This document shows, one piece after another, positions 36,603 to 49,600 of a DNA stretch of 64,000 bases. The notes below the pieces were generated by a model that did no database searches, had not been told where the DNA came from, and saw nothing but the letters and a program-made list of their open reading frames with translations. The number at the start of each line of letters is the position of its first letter. Within the stretch, counting starts at the first letter, position 1. The DNA comes from Sclerurus mexicanus (Eukaryota > Chordata > Aves > Passeriformes > Furnariidae): NCBI GenBank assembly GCA_013396755.1, contig VWZF01002914.1:186001-250000 (forward strand), in the 5' to 3' direction. The position numbers and the translations under genes are program-made.

Positions 36603-37023
36603 ATTTTGCTCGTATATTTTACAGGCTGTACAGTGGTACATTAGCTGCAAAATTGTACAATGGGTCAATATTATGCATGGTCTAAAATGATACAATAGAA
36701 TTATGAAATAAGAAAAAAACCTTTAAGACTAAAGCTGGGTACTGATTACAAAATATCTGTTTGGATACTTAGTCAGAGTCAGCTGCTCATGAACATAGAC
36801 AGATTGTGTTCATACTTCAGTTCATGGAAATGTTGGTGGTGATCAGTAGTAAACCAAAACCAGTGGCATTTCTTACAGCAAGGACATCAGTTCAGTTTCT
36901 TGGTCTTTTTCAATGGGATCATTCATGAAGATGCAGGTTCTCCACCCTGTCAGTAAGAGCACAGCAAGAATAATTTGATCTTCACAGACTACTCAGTGAA
37001 GCTACCTGGTCAGACTAGGAAAA

Positions 37024-37124
<101 letters not shown>

Positions 37125-37324
37125 ATCTGTTCTAGGAAACTTGCATCATGGTCCAAGCTTTTGTCATAATTTGAATTCCCCCATGTCCAGGAAACAATAC
37201 TGCTTACATTCATCCTTTCAGTATGCCAGGGTTGCCAAGATGGACTCCTTGCTATGCTCCTGCCAGCATGTGGCCAGAACCAGGAGAAGTAAGGTCTGTG
37301 AGAAGGCTGAGATACCAGGTATGC

Positions 37325-37348
37325 ATAAATAAATAAATAAATAAATAT
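37325..37348. repeat. (AAAT)n microsatellite
   Basis: About five to six ATAA units, followed by AT-rich DNA to about 37385. Confidence 0.9.
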
Positions 37349-37744
37349 TAAGTAGAATATTATATATATTAAATATTATATTTAGATTAGTTTAGATTGG
37401 GCAGCTAGTCACTTTTCAGGAACCAAAGAAGTCCCATGGACCACCAGTGGAAAACCTCTCTGCCTAGGAAAACAGCATCTATAATACTGTCCATTTTATT
37501 GGCCACTCTATCAGGAGCATAAATGAGAAGGTAGTAAGGTCCCAGATCCATCACACATGTAAGTTCTAGACTTCATTTTTTTTTCTTACTGGCATTTGGA
37601 AAAGAGCTGATTTTTTTCTTTTTTTTCTATTTCACTAATATTATACAAAAAGAAGCACACACAATAAACTGATAAACTTGAATAAACTTATATGAACAAG
37701 AATGCTGTCAGGCATGTGCTGTGATTCTTGAGGTGTCCCACACA

Positions 37745-37814
37745 GAGCCAGGGTTGGGCTCGATGATCTTGATGGGTCACTTCCAACTCAGCATATTGTA
37801 TGATTCTATGAATT
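37745..37814 (+). mobile_element. CR1 3'-terminal fragment
   Basis: GGGTTGGGCTCGATGATCTT, then GGGTCACTTCCAACTCAGCA and GTATGATTCTATGAATTG, is the characteristic end of the CR1 3' UTR (GGTTGGACTxGATGATCTT...TTCCAAC...ATTCTATGA). The rest is truncated or too diverged to align. Confidence 0.85.
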
Positions 37815-40800
37815 GAGACATAGATTAAAAAGAAACAGCCCAGCTGTGAAGATGTATCTTGAATTGTGCAAAAGAGTTTTGACCTTTTCTGCAATCTCTA
37901 GCATACCTCAAATGTGTATTCAGTGTGAACAGACAGTTCCCTGTGCAGCTGAACATACCATCAACCATTCCTATAACTCCAGTAGAAAAAATCTGAGTTT
38001 TAAAAGAATCCCATCCTCTTGTAAGGAAGGAAAACTATGACATGGCACAATCCCAGTATTTAAAGTGTTTTTTATAGACTGAATTGACATAATCTCTTTT
38101 TCTGTCACTGAAGCCAACTTGCATAGAGCTTCTCAAACACTGATGTTTGCAAGGATAAAATCTCCAACACTTCTTTGAATGTGGGCCACAAAATATCTTG
38201 TTCTTCAGGAAAATGTAATCACAAATACATGGAGGTGGTCGTCCTAGGCATCTTTAACTTTCTACTCCTTTATATTGATGTCCTCGAGCAAGAATTCTTA
38301 ATTTCATTTTGAACATATTACCTACTGAATTATAAATCTAGAAACAGTGACAACTAGCCTGAAGTAAATTTATTTTAATATAATCTGAAAGTTTTGTTTG
38401 GATCCTATCTTCCTCCAATGGTAATATAATCACCAAGATAATATTCATGATTAGCTGGAAAACTCTTCTTCAATACTACACATGCATACATGAAAACTCA
38501 TGCCAGTTTATTTTCTTATGTATTTCAAAATGAAACTGAATTTCCTGTTGAATTTAAGATTAATGACTCTACAGAATAAGTACATTTTTCAAAATATATT
38601 TGAGGGCGCAGATGGCTCAGGTATTCCTATTCAGACATTAGCTTTCATCTTTCTTAAAAATTTTATAATAAACATGGGCGGAATTAGTAATGGTCTTATT
38701 CCAACAACTTGCTTTAACATGAGCCATGGAATTAATATCTGAGAAGTTGACACATTATTTCTTTCTGAGCTGACCATTAGCTAATACAGCTCTTGCCAAT
38801 TATGTGCTATTTTGTAAGGAATCAGTCCTTTTCAAATTCCAGTGTTATAGAGACAATATTCATGGGTGCTGATATTTGCTGTGAGAAGGTACTGTAAGAA
38901 CAGTACCAGAACCACTTATTATGCATATTATTTAAGAAATTTTTGTTTCTTTGTAATTGATTATCCACCCTGTCTGAATTTCTCTCACAACACCTTAGAC
39001 ATTTTTAAGAAGGAGACAGAGATGACTTTTTCCTCATATAGAAAAATAATGAAATTTTCCTCTGTCCTTATGTCTATAAAGTCTATATCAGCAAATTCAA
39101 TTTTCAAGGTACTAACCTCCATATTTCATTATTTTTTTTCTTAAATTAATCTGAATTTTCAAAAAGCTAAAAGTTCTCACAGACTGTCACTGAGCTTGCC
39201 CAAGCTTGCCTGATGCCTCAAGCTGATCAGAGTGGCTATTCACAATGCTACTACAAAAGCAAGTATATTCACCTTCTATCAAAACACTTTTTATATAGCA
39301 GACTTGTTCTCGCCTTTTTCCACATCTCAGAAAGACATAAAATGAAGACCAGGGACCACTGTGAGAGGCAATATTGTGAGATGGAGCTGAAACTGAATTA
39401 AAAACTGAGATGAAAAGAAAGAGAAATGAAATCAGGTGACAAATTTTAGTATGAGTAGTAGATACAAATTTGGTGAATACATAAAACCTTAAAATTACCA
39501 TTGTGGTCTGGACAGGAGAGATGGAGAAAGAACACTAAGAAGGAAAACTTTAAAAGCATATGAATAAAGAGCAGAATAAAAATTGATAGGACACCCCTGA
39601 AATAATATTTGTGCTGAGATAAACAGTCCATTTTTAGAACAGGAACAACATAGAAAAAACAACCAAGAAAGCCACACAAGAATATAAATGGGGGGGATGC
39701 CACCACTAGCAGCACATGCTTCTTCCCATTTGCCTGCCAGTTAGAAATGCCTGCACATAAGAATAGTGAAGGGGCAATAATTTTCATTTATAAGACATTA
39801 CAGAGAAAAGGCAAATAAAACGAAGCAGCATTAGTCTGAGCAATTAGGTTTTTAGCATCCAGTTTGTAAAATTGACAAAAATTCATGGCCTTCAACAAAT
39901 GACACTGAAACCTCCTCCCTTAACCCTCAAAATAATGCAAACTAAGGACTTTTCTTTACTCCATCACCCATAGAAGAGGTCCACCTGATGGAATTGAAGG
40001 TTTTTGTCATCCAGTTGAACACTCAGGTAATGCAAATTATATCATATATTGGAAAGTTTTAGTTTCTTCCACTTTTTTTTACAATAATTAGGAATGTGTG
40101 TGCAAAAATCCACAATACATCTACAAATCTGGCATTCAGATTCCCAGGTTTCCTCACTGACCTGACACAGAAGGCAAGGCTTTAAGCAAGGTAGAAGAAA
40201 AACATGTTCTCAGAAAAAAAGTAAAAGGACTGGTAGGTCAGGCACTGGACTTGCCCTCAGGAGACCAGCGTTCATTTCCTGATTCAATAACAGATTCATT
40301 ATGTAACACTGAGCAGATCTGCATCTCTGCCTTCCATTTGCAGAGTAAAGATGATGCTGTTTACTACTCTAACCACAACTATGAATTGCTGAAAATTTCT
40401 GGTTATATATTCACACCTTTGACTGTACAGTCTCTCTTAGGACGAGGTTGAAGGGAAGGAATAAGCCAACATTTCCTTTCTCATCAAAAATTTCCTTCAC
40501 CTGTGATCGGCTAACCTGAATGGTTTTGTTACTGTTCAGCTGCTCTCATTGTATTGTCTTTGTACTGGCCTGGTAATCTATAGTCAAGCACGAAACACTT
40601 GAGGATTTCTTCAGCTTGTGTATCATCTTTTTTATTCTTGCTTCTACAGAGAATATCATCTTGTCTGCTTCTATAAGTTCTAGATCAATGAAAATCAGGG
40701 ATGTAGCAAATGCATGTAAAGACATCCTTAGAAACAGTTTGGAGCTGAACACAAAGTTAAATCTTGCTAGGAAAATGTGGACAAAATAGTATTTGATGCT

Positions 40801-43626
40801 CAGCAGCCAGTCCACATGCCTTCACCACTCTCCTGTCATTCATAAGAAAATTTTTGGCTAATTATGTATTGCAATTTGTGCCAGAATAGCATGCCATATG
40901 AGGCTATGACCAGAAAACCCCCAAAGTAATGGTAAGTGATATCTTAAAACACAAAAGTAAATTTTGGAAAAAAAAAAAATTGCTTCTAGAGAAAATAATT
41001 TTGTGAATGTTGCTAAAACAACACTGTAAAAAGACCAGTTCTTCATTAAATTATCCCGGTTGGGTGTCTAATGTGTTCTAGTTTTGTAAAAGTGGTGCTC
41101 AAGTGACACTATAAATTTCACACAAATGTTCCAGTTATTTGCTAAGTGACTAAATCTATATATATATATATTATTGCAGTATTACAGATTTTTATTTTTT
41201 TCTGGAACCTTAAAAATACTGCTTCAGATATGCCCATTTTCTGTTATAAATTTATAAGTACTGAAAATGTTTTATTCTCATTTGGCAACTTCTTTCTTTA
41301 TTTTTCCTAAGATTCACATCATAATTTTGCTCATAAAAATGTTTGGAAGTTGTATTCACTTTAATAATTTAACAATAATACTGATTATGTGATGTTTTAA
41401 GCATCTATTTCAAATGGATTTTAAACTTTTTATACTGCAACATTTTATTATGGAGTTTTCTGAGGTAAGGAGATGATTTTTTTTTCCTCTATAGCTGTTT
41501 TATCTTCATAAATTAATTTATTTTGATAGAAGAAATTTCATTGCACATGAAAATTTCAATTCAGAATGTCACATAATTAGTACTGGATTTCTTCTTTGCT
41601 TTAGCTCAATGTGCTCTCCGAAATTAACAAAGCAAGTTTGAATGCAGTTCTTTTCTTCCTTCTCAGACACACAGCTTTGGGCAAGAAGACTTTTCCTTGG
41701 AAAGTACCTGTTTTTTTTCATTTGAGTTTAGGGTTTAAGTGAAGAGGACTCCATTGTCAATGCTTTGAGATAGAAATGGGAGCCAAAAATTGTGAGTCCA
41801 TACCAGTGAGTGCTTTTTTAAGTACTCTGTCTCTGAGGTACTCCCTCCCTTACTTTAGGATGCAGATGAGATCTATTGTCCAATAATCTAAACAAATTAA
41901 TAGTTTATACAATGGAACTTTCTTTATCCTTATGTATATCAAATGTTTTCAGGAATCTACCTTCTGCTGCCTGATCCAAATCAAATACAGGGAAATGTGA
42001 GGATTTCTATTAAATTCCAAAGAATTTAATCAGAAACATCAAGCCACTGTTTTCAGGTGGCACACAGCATCTCTCTTCTGAACTATTAGCCTTAATACAC
42101 TGTTCATGTATTTTACTCAGAAATATTGCAGACATTATTTCCTGTTTCCAGAATGCCGAACATCATTTTTCATAATTAAGAAAAGCCATCAGTTTCGTCC
42201 CTGTAATTTCCTTCTTTATTCACTCTTTTGAAATGTCAACATAGAAAAAAATTAAAATCAGAGGATATATTGTTATATGCATTTTAAGAAACAATACAGG
42301 TACCAAGCTGGTAAGAAATGGGTTACTTCTAAGAGAGGCTTGTCTTGTCATACCATAGTAATTTCTTTGTGACTGAATTGCAGTCATTTTTAAATCCTAA
42401 TCTTAATTTAGGACAATACTATGCTCACAGTTACTGCATTATGTAAGCATTTGCAATTGCTGCACATTGACATTTTATTGAGCGGACATGTAGAATGAAT
42501 TATATGTGTAGGATTCAGTGACAAGCAATAGAGTATAGAAGCACCTGTAACAATAGCTGCAAGGGATGGGCAAGGTAACACTTTCATACTCCCACCAAAT
42601 TTTACACAAAGTCTCTAAAGCTGATCAGAGAATTACAGCTCAAATAATCTCAGTGCCAAGAATTGATCCAATAGAGAATTCTATTTTGAACCTTTTTCTA
42701 AATAAATATCTGTTTGGTTTGGGAGGAGGGGGACTGTCCTTTATCTGCTGAAGTGTCATAGATACCCTGAATTTTAGTTCATGGATCTTTTTCTCTAATT
42801 TGCTTAGGATTTCATAAAGTTGCATATTTCAATGCAGTATTGCTGTCTACTGCATTAGAATAAAGATATTAACAAAAACAATAAAAAAGGCAAAAAAAAA
42901 AAGGCTTATACACTCAAAGTCTGAGCTTGAAATAGAAGAATTTTATTTTTTTTTTAAATAATCTGGAATGAGCCAAGTTAATTAAAGTCTCAAATGCTCC
43001 CTATTTAGGTGACCAAAAAAAAATAAATAAAAAAGGTCTTAAAAACCAGGCTGTTCCTAAATAATGGATAAGCATTTTTATCTTATAGAAGTGCTGACAC
43101 ACTGCACTATTTGTTAACCTGCTCCTTCCTAACTCAGTGGGGCACAGATGTATAATCAGAAGATGAAATGTGAGGCAGAGAAGTCTACTATTACATGCTG
43201 GAGGCAGCTGAGAAGCCAGTTACTGCTCATGACTGTCAGCAAAGCAGGTATGTGTTGAGGTGCCTAATCAGCAAGATGAACGGAGAATTTTACTTTTTAT
43301 TTTCCCCCAGACTCAAAGTCATTTTATATTCTCTGCATAACTGAATAAGGTAGTGTCCAGAAAAAAAGCAACTTTGGAATTCTCTCTGCTTTCTGCAAAG
43401 GATAAAGCTTAGTGCTTTACTCTGTGCCCAAGTGTAGCTTCCACTCACACTCAAGCCAGAGTGCAGGTCTTGCATACTGCTCAAAGGCTTACATTGTCAG
43501 GGCTTTTGCACAAAAGCCAGAAATTAATCTGAAAGATTTACATGTCTGAGCTGAACATCATACTGCATGATAAACTACTGCTTATATTCCTTTCAAACAA
43601 ATGAAAATATGTAATGTCATATATAG
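37815..43626. other. AT-rich noncoding DNA
   Basis: No gene recognised. Open frames of 80-113 codons (plus 38500-38742 and 38866-39144; minus 39187-39501, 39446-39787 and 40546-40815) are rich in F, I, L, S and K as expected from AT-rich chance translation, and several overlap on opposite strands. A (TA)n run lies near 41157-41173. Confidence 0.65.
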
Positions 43627-43745
43627 GTGTGTGTGTATATATATATATATATGTATATGTGTGTATGTGTGTATGTATATATGTATACGTGTATGTATAT
43701 ATGTATACGTGTATATATATATATATATGTATATGCATATGCACA
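43627..43745. repeat. TG/TA compound microsatellite
   Basis: Alternating TG, TA and TATG units for about 120 bp. It includes a perfect 20-bp tandem duplication, GTATGTATATATGTATACGT, at 43671-43690 and 43691-43710. Open frames on both strands through it encode only repetitive Tyr, Ile, His, Thr or Val patterns and are artefacts. Alternating purine-pyrimidine DNA of this kind can adopt Z-form or cruciform structure. Confidence 0.95.
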
Positions 43746-45978
43746 TGAAATGGTTCCAAGATGCAGGCCACAGGGATACTAAAAAAAATCTAGGTAGATA
43801 ACAAGAAAAATATTCCCCCTTTATGTCAATTTGTTGTAACATGAAGTGAATACATACTTCCTTGTTTCTTAAAAAATATTTTAGATTAAATTCTATTATG
43901 GTCAAATGACCTATGGATTTAATATTTCTCTTTGAAAATTAATTTAAAGACCAATATGGACACATTAGCTGCACATCAGTTCCGGAAATACCCAAACATA
44001 TTTTACCTGTTGTGCTTTGCAACATTCCAGAACTTTCTGAAGTAGAAGTGGTTCAGAAATAAAATATTTTAAAATTATTAGGGCTGACCAGAAAATTAAA
44101 ATCTGCTCTTGTAAAAATATTTAAGTTTGTAATTTATTCAGTAACTGTTCAAAACTGAAATCTTTCAATTTGTTCATAAAGAAATTCATGTAAAGATACT
44201 ATGTCATAGTAAAAGACATGGTCAAACTTTTACTCTACTTGCTCTAACTGAAGCTATTGAATGGTTTAGGATTTAGGCTTTATCTACAATTCTCATTTGT
44301 TTTGACTAGAAAACACTAAACCAAACAAAATCAAAATAAAACAAAAGGATCTTCCACTTTTTCATTCTGGGTTAATAGATGTGTTTTTACATGATTTATT
44401 TCATCACAAATTCCAACCTGCTTTTTCTGCAGCATTCTCAATGTAATGATTTAGATAAAACTGAGCCTAATCTAAATAATTTTCATCTCAAAACCTAATC
44501 CACATAAACTAGTTGTTGACCAGAGTGAAAATAAAAGCAGAATATAGTCTCTTAAGTGAGTTGTCATAATAGAAGGTTGAATTTAGGATTGTACTTCTTG
44601 ATTTCTAGAATTGCTACATTCTAGAAACTGAAACTAAATTATAAACCACTGCCACACACTTATAGAGATAAGACAGATGAGACTAATAACAGCTACACTT
44701 GCTTGATAACCTGTTAACAAGATTGCATGTGCCATCATGATTTGGCCATTGCCTCTTCTCTCAGTGAGAGTATAATTGATTTGTTTTATTGGTACTATAT
44801 CACACTTTTAAAATAGAGATGAAATCCATTTAATTTTAATAAAATAATGCTGTTGAATGGAAATGCATTTTGTCACTCTGTATCATTTGATTGGTATTGA
44901 TTTAAGACGTAAAAGGATATAATTCAAATATGATATGAATTTTTTTTTAAGAAAAAGAAATCACTTAACAAGCAAAACTCACTTCACACACATCATATTT
45001 TAATTAAATAAACATGCAGTTTCATATCACATACAGTTACTAAGAAACTTTTATTGCCAGAAAAAAGACAGAAAGACTACTTAGAGTCATGCACCTGAAA
45101 CACTTAATCATTCAAACATGAGCACAGAAAGCATGAAATAATGTACAAATCTCAGGGGGTCAAACATAGAAAATCTGTTTCCAATTCTCTCACCAAAGTG
45201 ATTCCAGGTTTTCTTTCAACGTATGGCATATGTGACATATTCTTTTTTTTTTTTTTAATGGAGATCTCATCAAGTCCTTAAAATAAATAGATTCATACAT
45301 ATCTTTCTCTTGACATGTCACTCATGACACTTGTTCTCAGAGGACAAGCTTTCATTCCTGAATTCCTTACTTCAATGAACTCCTTCTATACCATATGAAA
45401 TCAAGAAATAAAATCACTTGAATTTTGAAAATTATGGAATCTGGTACATATTCTAATACTTGCAACTATAATTAAAACTAGCTCTCACACTGCAATGCCA
45501 GCTATGTTAGGCATTCTCTTACTTCAGTAAAGCATGAGAAGAATTTTATTGAATACAGGTAGTTATTAAAGAGTATTATAAACCCATAAACCCTATCATA
45601 TGAGATTTAGAATACTCAGATGTATGTAAATTCAGTTATGTGCTGTTTGTTAATCAGTTCTTTAAAAGATACATTTCTTTAAAGAACATGTAGTTAAGCT
45701 CAAGTGCATAAAAAGTTATATTAGGCTCAAAAATATCAGAATTCAGGATGTTCCTATAATAAGGTGAATGAGGGAAGCCTTGGTAAGATGTTTGATAACA
45801 TTCATGGCTATGGTCAAGATTTTGATCAGCACAACGAACAGAAGAGTTACACAACATAGGGAATTTGTTTATAGAAAACAATACCAGTTTATATTCAGGG
45901 TTGAGGTAGTTATCAGTGAAAACTGGTGTCAGCTGCAGGACAAAGGAAACAGTGAAATCTTAACCTTGAAGTTCAGTG
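43746..45978. other. AT-rich noncoding DNA
   Basis: No recognisable gene or repeat. Overlapping frames at 45654-45881 (minus) and 45768-46004 (plus) have no domain. Confidence 0.65.
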
Positions 45979-46509
45979 TCATTTATATTGCCAGGTTATT
46001 CTAACACATCTATGGATGGATGCAATACTGCACAATTTGCAGAAAGGACAATGTAGTCCAAATAGTAAGGAACGATGCTGAGACAATGGATATTTCCAGC
46101 AGGACAATTCTGGGCATAAAGGAAAACAAAAAACAACTACTAAAACAGATTTGTAAAGTGAGATAATGTAGTGAATTTCTGTCTTTCTATAATTGGTGTC
46201 TGAATGTTCTCCTCTAAAGATTTTGAATGCCCCATGTGAAACAAAGTTACCCTGGACTTCACCTATTGCAGTAGAGAAACATAATTGACTTTTGCTTTGG
46301 TAGTTGCAGATAAAAATACTTTCCAGAGAAAATACCTTTGCAAATACCTCTGAAATTTTGGCTGCACACTCTAATTTCCATGTGTCATGGTATGCCTCCA
46401 CACACTTATTTGATGAGGACTTCAGGAGGGCTAAGAACCATACAGGAAACCTTTTAAAAGAAGATCTGCAGAATATAGCTACTTCTATATTTTCTGTAAG
46501 GACTGTCAT
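45979..46509 (-). other. Unassigned 176-codon open frame ending at an LTR
   Basis: This is one of the two longest open frames in the window. It starts with ATG at 46509-46507, inside the last six bases of the LTR at 46504, and has many Cys, Ser, Phe and Ile residues. I recognise no domain, signal peptide or retroviral motif. A hydrophobic stretch of about 15 residues lies at roughly residues 114-128. No splice or promoter evidence was found. It is worth testing for conservation, but the most likely explanation is chance. Confidence 0.15.
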
Positions 46510-46604
46510 GGTTTAACCCCAATCAGCAACTAAGCACCACCCAGTCACTTGCTCATTTCTTCCTGGTGGCATAGGGAGAGAACTGGAAGAGTAAAAGTAA
46601 CCCT
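46504..46604 (-). mobile_element. LTR U5 fragment, same family as 32593-33052
   Basis: On the plus strand it begins TGTCATGGTTTAACCCC, continues AGCAACTAAGCACCACCCAG and reaches AACTGGAAGAGTAAAAGT before similarity stops. This is the U5 end of the LTR family in reverse, ending GGTTAAACCATGACA in sense. It is the very part missing from the 32593 copy. No primer-binding site follows in sense, so it is a solo or broken LTR. Confidence 0.88.
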
Positions 46605-46652
46605 AGTCAGCAACTCCAAAGCCTACCCAACCAGGATTTGAAATTCAGGGGG

Positions 46653-46673
46653 AAAAAAAAAAAAAAAAAAAAA
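46653..46673. repeat. Poly-A tract (21 A)
   Basis: The homopolymer follows GGGGG about 50 bp beyond the recognisable LTR fragment. Confidence 0.9.
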
Positions 46674-46679
46674 GAAACA

Positions 46680-49600
46680 ATGAAACCAAAACAAATTCAT
46701 TCATTTTGGGTCTGAACAAGGTACATTTCCAGTTTAAACAGACTGAGATTCTGATCATCTGCACATACACAAAATCTTTGCTTTGGGTGAAAAATAATTA
46801 CTGTCAAGTATGAGAAAGATCACTATGGGAGAAAAAGATCAATAAATACAAATTCTAACTACTATAAACTGTTGAGAATATGTATCAAACATTTATTGAT
46901 GTGTTTCTCAGGTACGTACACAAATAGGCAGCTGAATCTAATAGTTCTGTGGCTCTTGAAAGAAAGTTGAAGAAGATGAAGATGGAACAACTGCTCCTGA
47001 ATCTGTATATTCCAGTTTAATATCAAGTCACTCCTAGTGAACAGAAGTAAAGCAATGTAAGATTCAAGTAATACAAATGTTGTGCAGCACCTTTTATATT
47101 TTAACAACACTTCACAATTGTTCACAAGTGCATTTAGTCAATTCTGAAGTTGTGTTAAAAATTTCAATGTCAATTCCAGAGTCAGAATAAGAATGCAAAA
47201 CAAAACCCTTAGTTTTTAGGTGTTTTTTAAACTAAAATCTTAGGTGGGACTGTGGTTCCATCTCTGAAACTACATGCTCATAATTGTTCTTAATGAAGAC
47301 AGGGTGGTACAGGTTGGAGGGGTTTGCTTATTTTTTTGTATGTATTAAGGATAGAATAGTAAGATTAATAAGTAAGAATATTACTATTGGTGTGTTAGAA
47401 ACAGCATTGCAATACACAATTTGTTTTGATGAAACCATAACTGTTGCAGAAGGCCATGAAATCTTTCTTATTCGAGATGACTGTTGTCCTGTGTTCCTCT
47501 GAGTCTCTAGCACTTGGTGTACATAATTTCATACCAATCCAACATTTACTGTTGAAGCTGTGGTCAAACACTTGACACCTATTCAATTTACTCCACTGCA
47601 ATATCTGTAGTAGGTGTACTTCCTATTATAATTAACAGCATTAATCACACTAGTATGACTCATATATAGTGCACTTGCAGTACTTGCTCTTGACCTTATA
47701 AATTTAACAGTAATAGGTCAAGATGCTCAAGATAATATATACTTGCAGGGAAAAAAAAAAAAGGAAAGAGAAAAAAAAGGTAGCTTTACTACTCAATATA
47801 TCCCATATTCATATATTCAGTTATTACCATTATGATTTCCTATATCTTACATTTACAATTATTCACAATTATGTATGAGATCGAAATTATTAAGAACCTT
47901 TATATCATTGTCATTTATCAGGAAATGAAGTTTATCTATAAAATGTTATTCATATACGTTCTGTGAATAACTCTAAATGAACAAAACTACTAGCACACAG
48001 ATGATATAATTTTTCTTATATTGTTCTACTTTCATTTCCCCCTTGATTAAATTTTGTGCAGGTTGTATCCTAAGCTCTGTGATGAGAAGGTATCAGTTCA
48101 CACCTAAGTAGTTCACGGAGGATTATAAAACAGAATGTTGAGATAATTAAATATGTATTAAGTGGATTAGTTGGTTACATCCCAAGGCTCTGAAAGGTCT
48201 TTTCAGTGGAAAAGAATGCAAAATTACTACAAAACCTGATGGTACAATTTCAGTCATGGATTTAGCTGTCTTTGTGAGAATGAGCTTTTACTTTCTGTCA
48301 TAGTTTGTCCTTGCACCTTACAACAATTATTGAAGAGTCATGACCATGTTATGATTATTTGCTATTTTCAGTATTGGTTTACATGGAAGAGAAAGGGTCT
48401 AGTATGAAAATCTGATTCTGTATTTCCCAGGTGGATTTCATAAAATATGTAAAAGACAGAACTTTCTAATGCTTCTTTTTTTCTACACTTGTAGAAAATA
48501 AGTGTCATACTACTGAAACCGAACTGTCTTTAAGTTCTAGATATTTGTTTTTTTGTGAGAATTCAGATAATGACTATTGTTCGGGGAAAAAAATAAATTG
48601 TAAGTTGTTCATATTTTACACTGAACTATATTTATTTCTAACTTTTATTTAGAATATGTATAGTAGGATCAAAAGGTTTTAACTCAAATGCTGTCTGAGA
48701 ACACAAATAATACTTCTCTAGAAGGGACAAAACATTGGATCAATACCGGAATTTTTCCTTTCAAAAGAATGAGTAGGCTTCTTAATGTGAGTCTCAAGGA
48801 CTACAGGTAGAAACTAACTGGAGTGATTGTTAGTTTTCTCATTCCACTTTGGTAATTTGAATTATTCAGCATCCTTCCCGCTAGCAGAGTTCCACTGCCA
48901 GCCACATATTAGGACAATGGCATGGCAGCCTGAAGTGAATACTTGTTTTCAAAGTTGAAAGCTATAAGCAGCTACCAGCCTCTCTAAGGTTTCACTTTAA
49001 AAAGAGTTGGTGTTCTTTTTTCATAACAACATTCCAATTTTTTATTTATTATTTTTTTTTATTTAATCTGACCTGGAGAAAGGTACTTAAGCAAACACAT
49101 GGGAACTGTTTCATTGTAGAAATTTAAATGTGTATTAATTAATCAGAAGTCTATCTAATAATCCTTCACAGTGAAATCGTACAGAAAATGTTTGTCTTTC
49201 TTGGAATTTCCAGAGTTAAAAATCTGATGAATTACCTTTTAACTTCAACTCTAATTCCCTGGAAACCATATGGCTTTGACTTATGAGCCTCATTCTTTTC
49301 TGAGTCCTCTCACATGAACAACACAGTTACAATTATTCAAAGTCTTGTGTGTATTTTGCAATGCCTTTACATGTCAAGACACATCTTCCTAGCAAACCCT
49401 CCCATTTTGTTTCAGGTATTGATCTCTACTGGATTTAGCTTTAGATCTCTGAAAAGAGGTTTTATTTTGTCACTCAGTTTAAATCCTCAATATGTTAATT
49501 TTCCACAAGGTATTTCACTGGAGACTCTTTTCTTTGGCAACATCCCTGTCTGCAGCTTTTGAATTACAGACAAATCTTAAATTTTGAAAATATTATGAAT

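Noticed and set aside
39187..39787. Overlapping minus-strand open frames of 104 and 113 codons
   Set aside because: AT-rich translations dominated by F, L, S and I, with no domain and no gene context. They look like chance membrane-like sequence.
43538..43905. Open frames on both strands with repetitive Tyr, Ile, His, Thr or Val
   Set aside because: They are translations of the TG/TA microsatellite.
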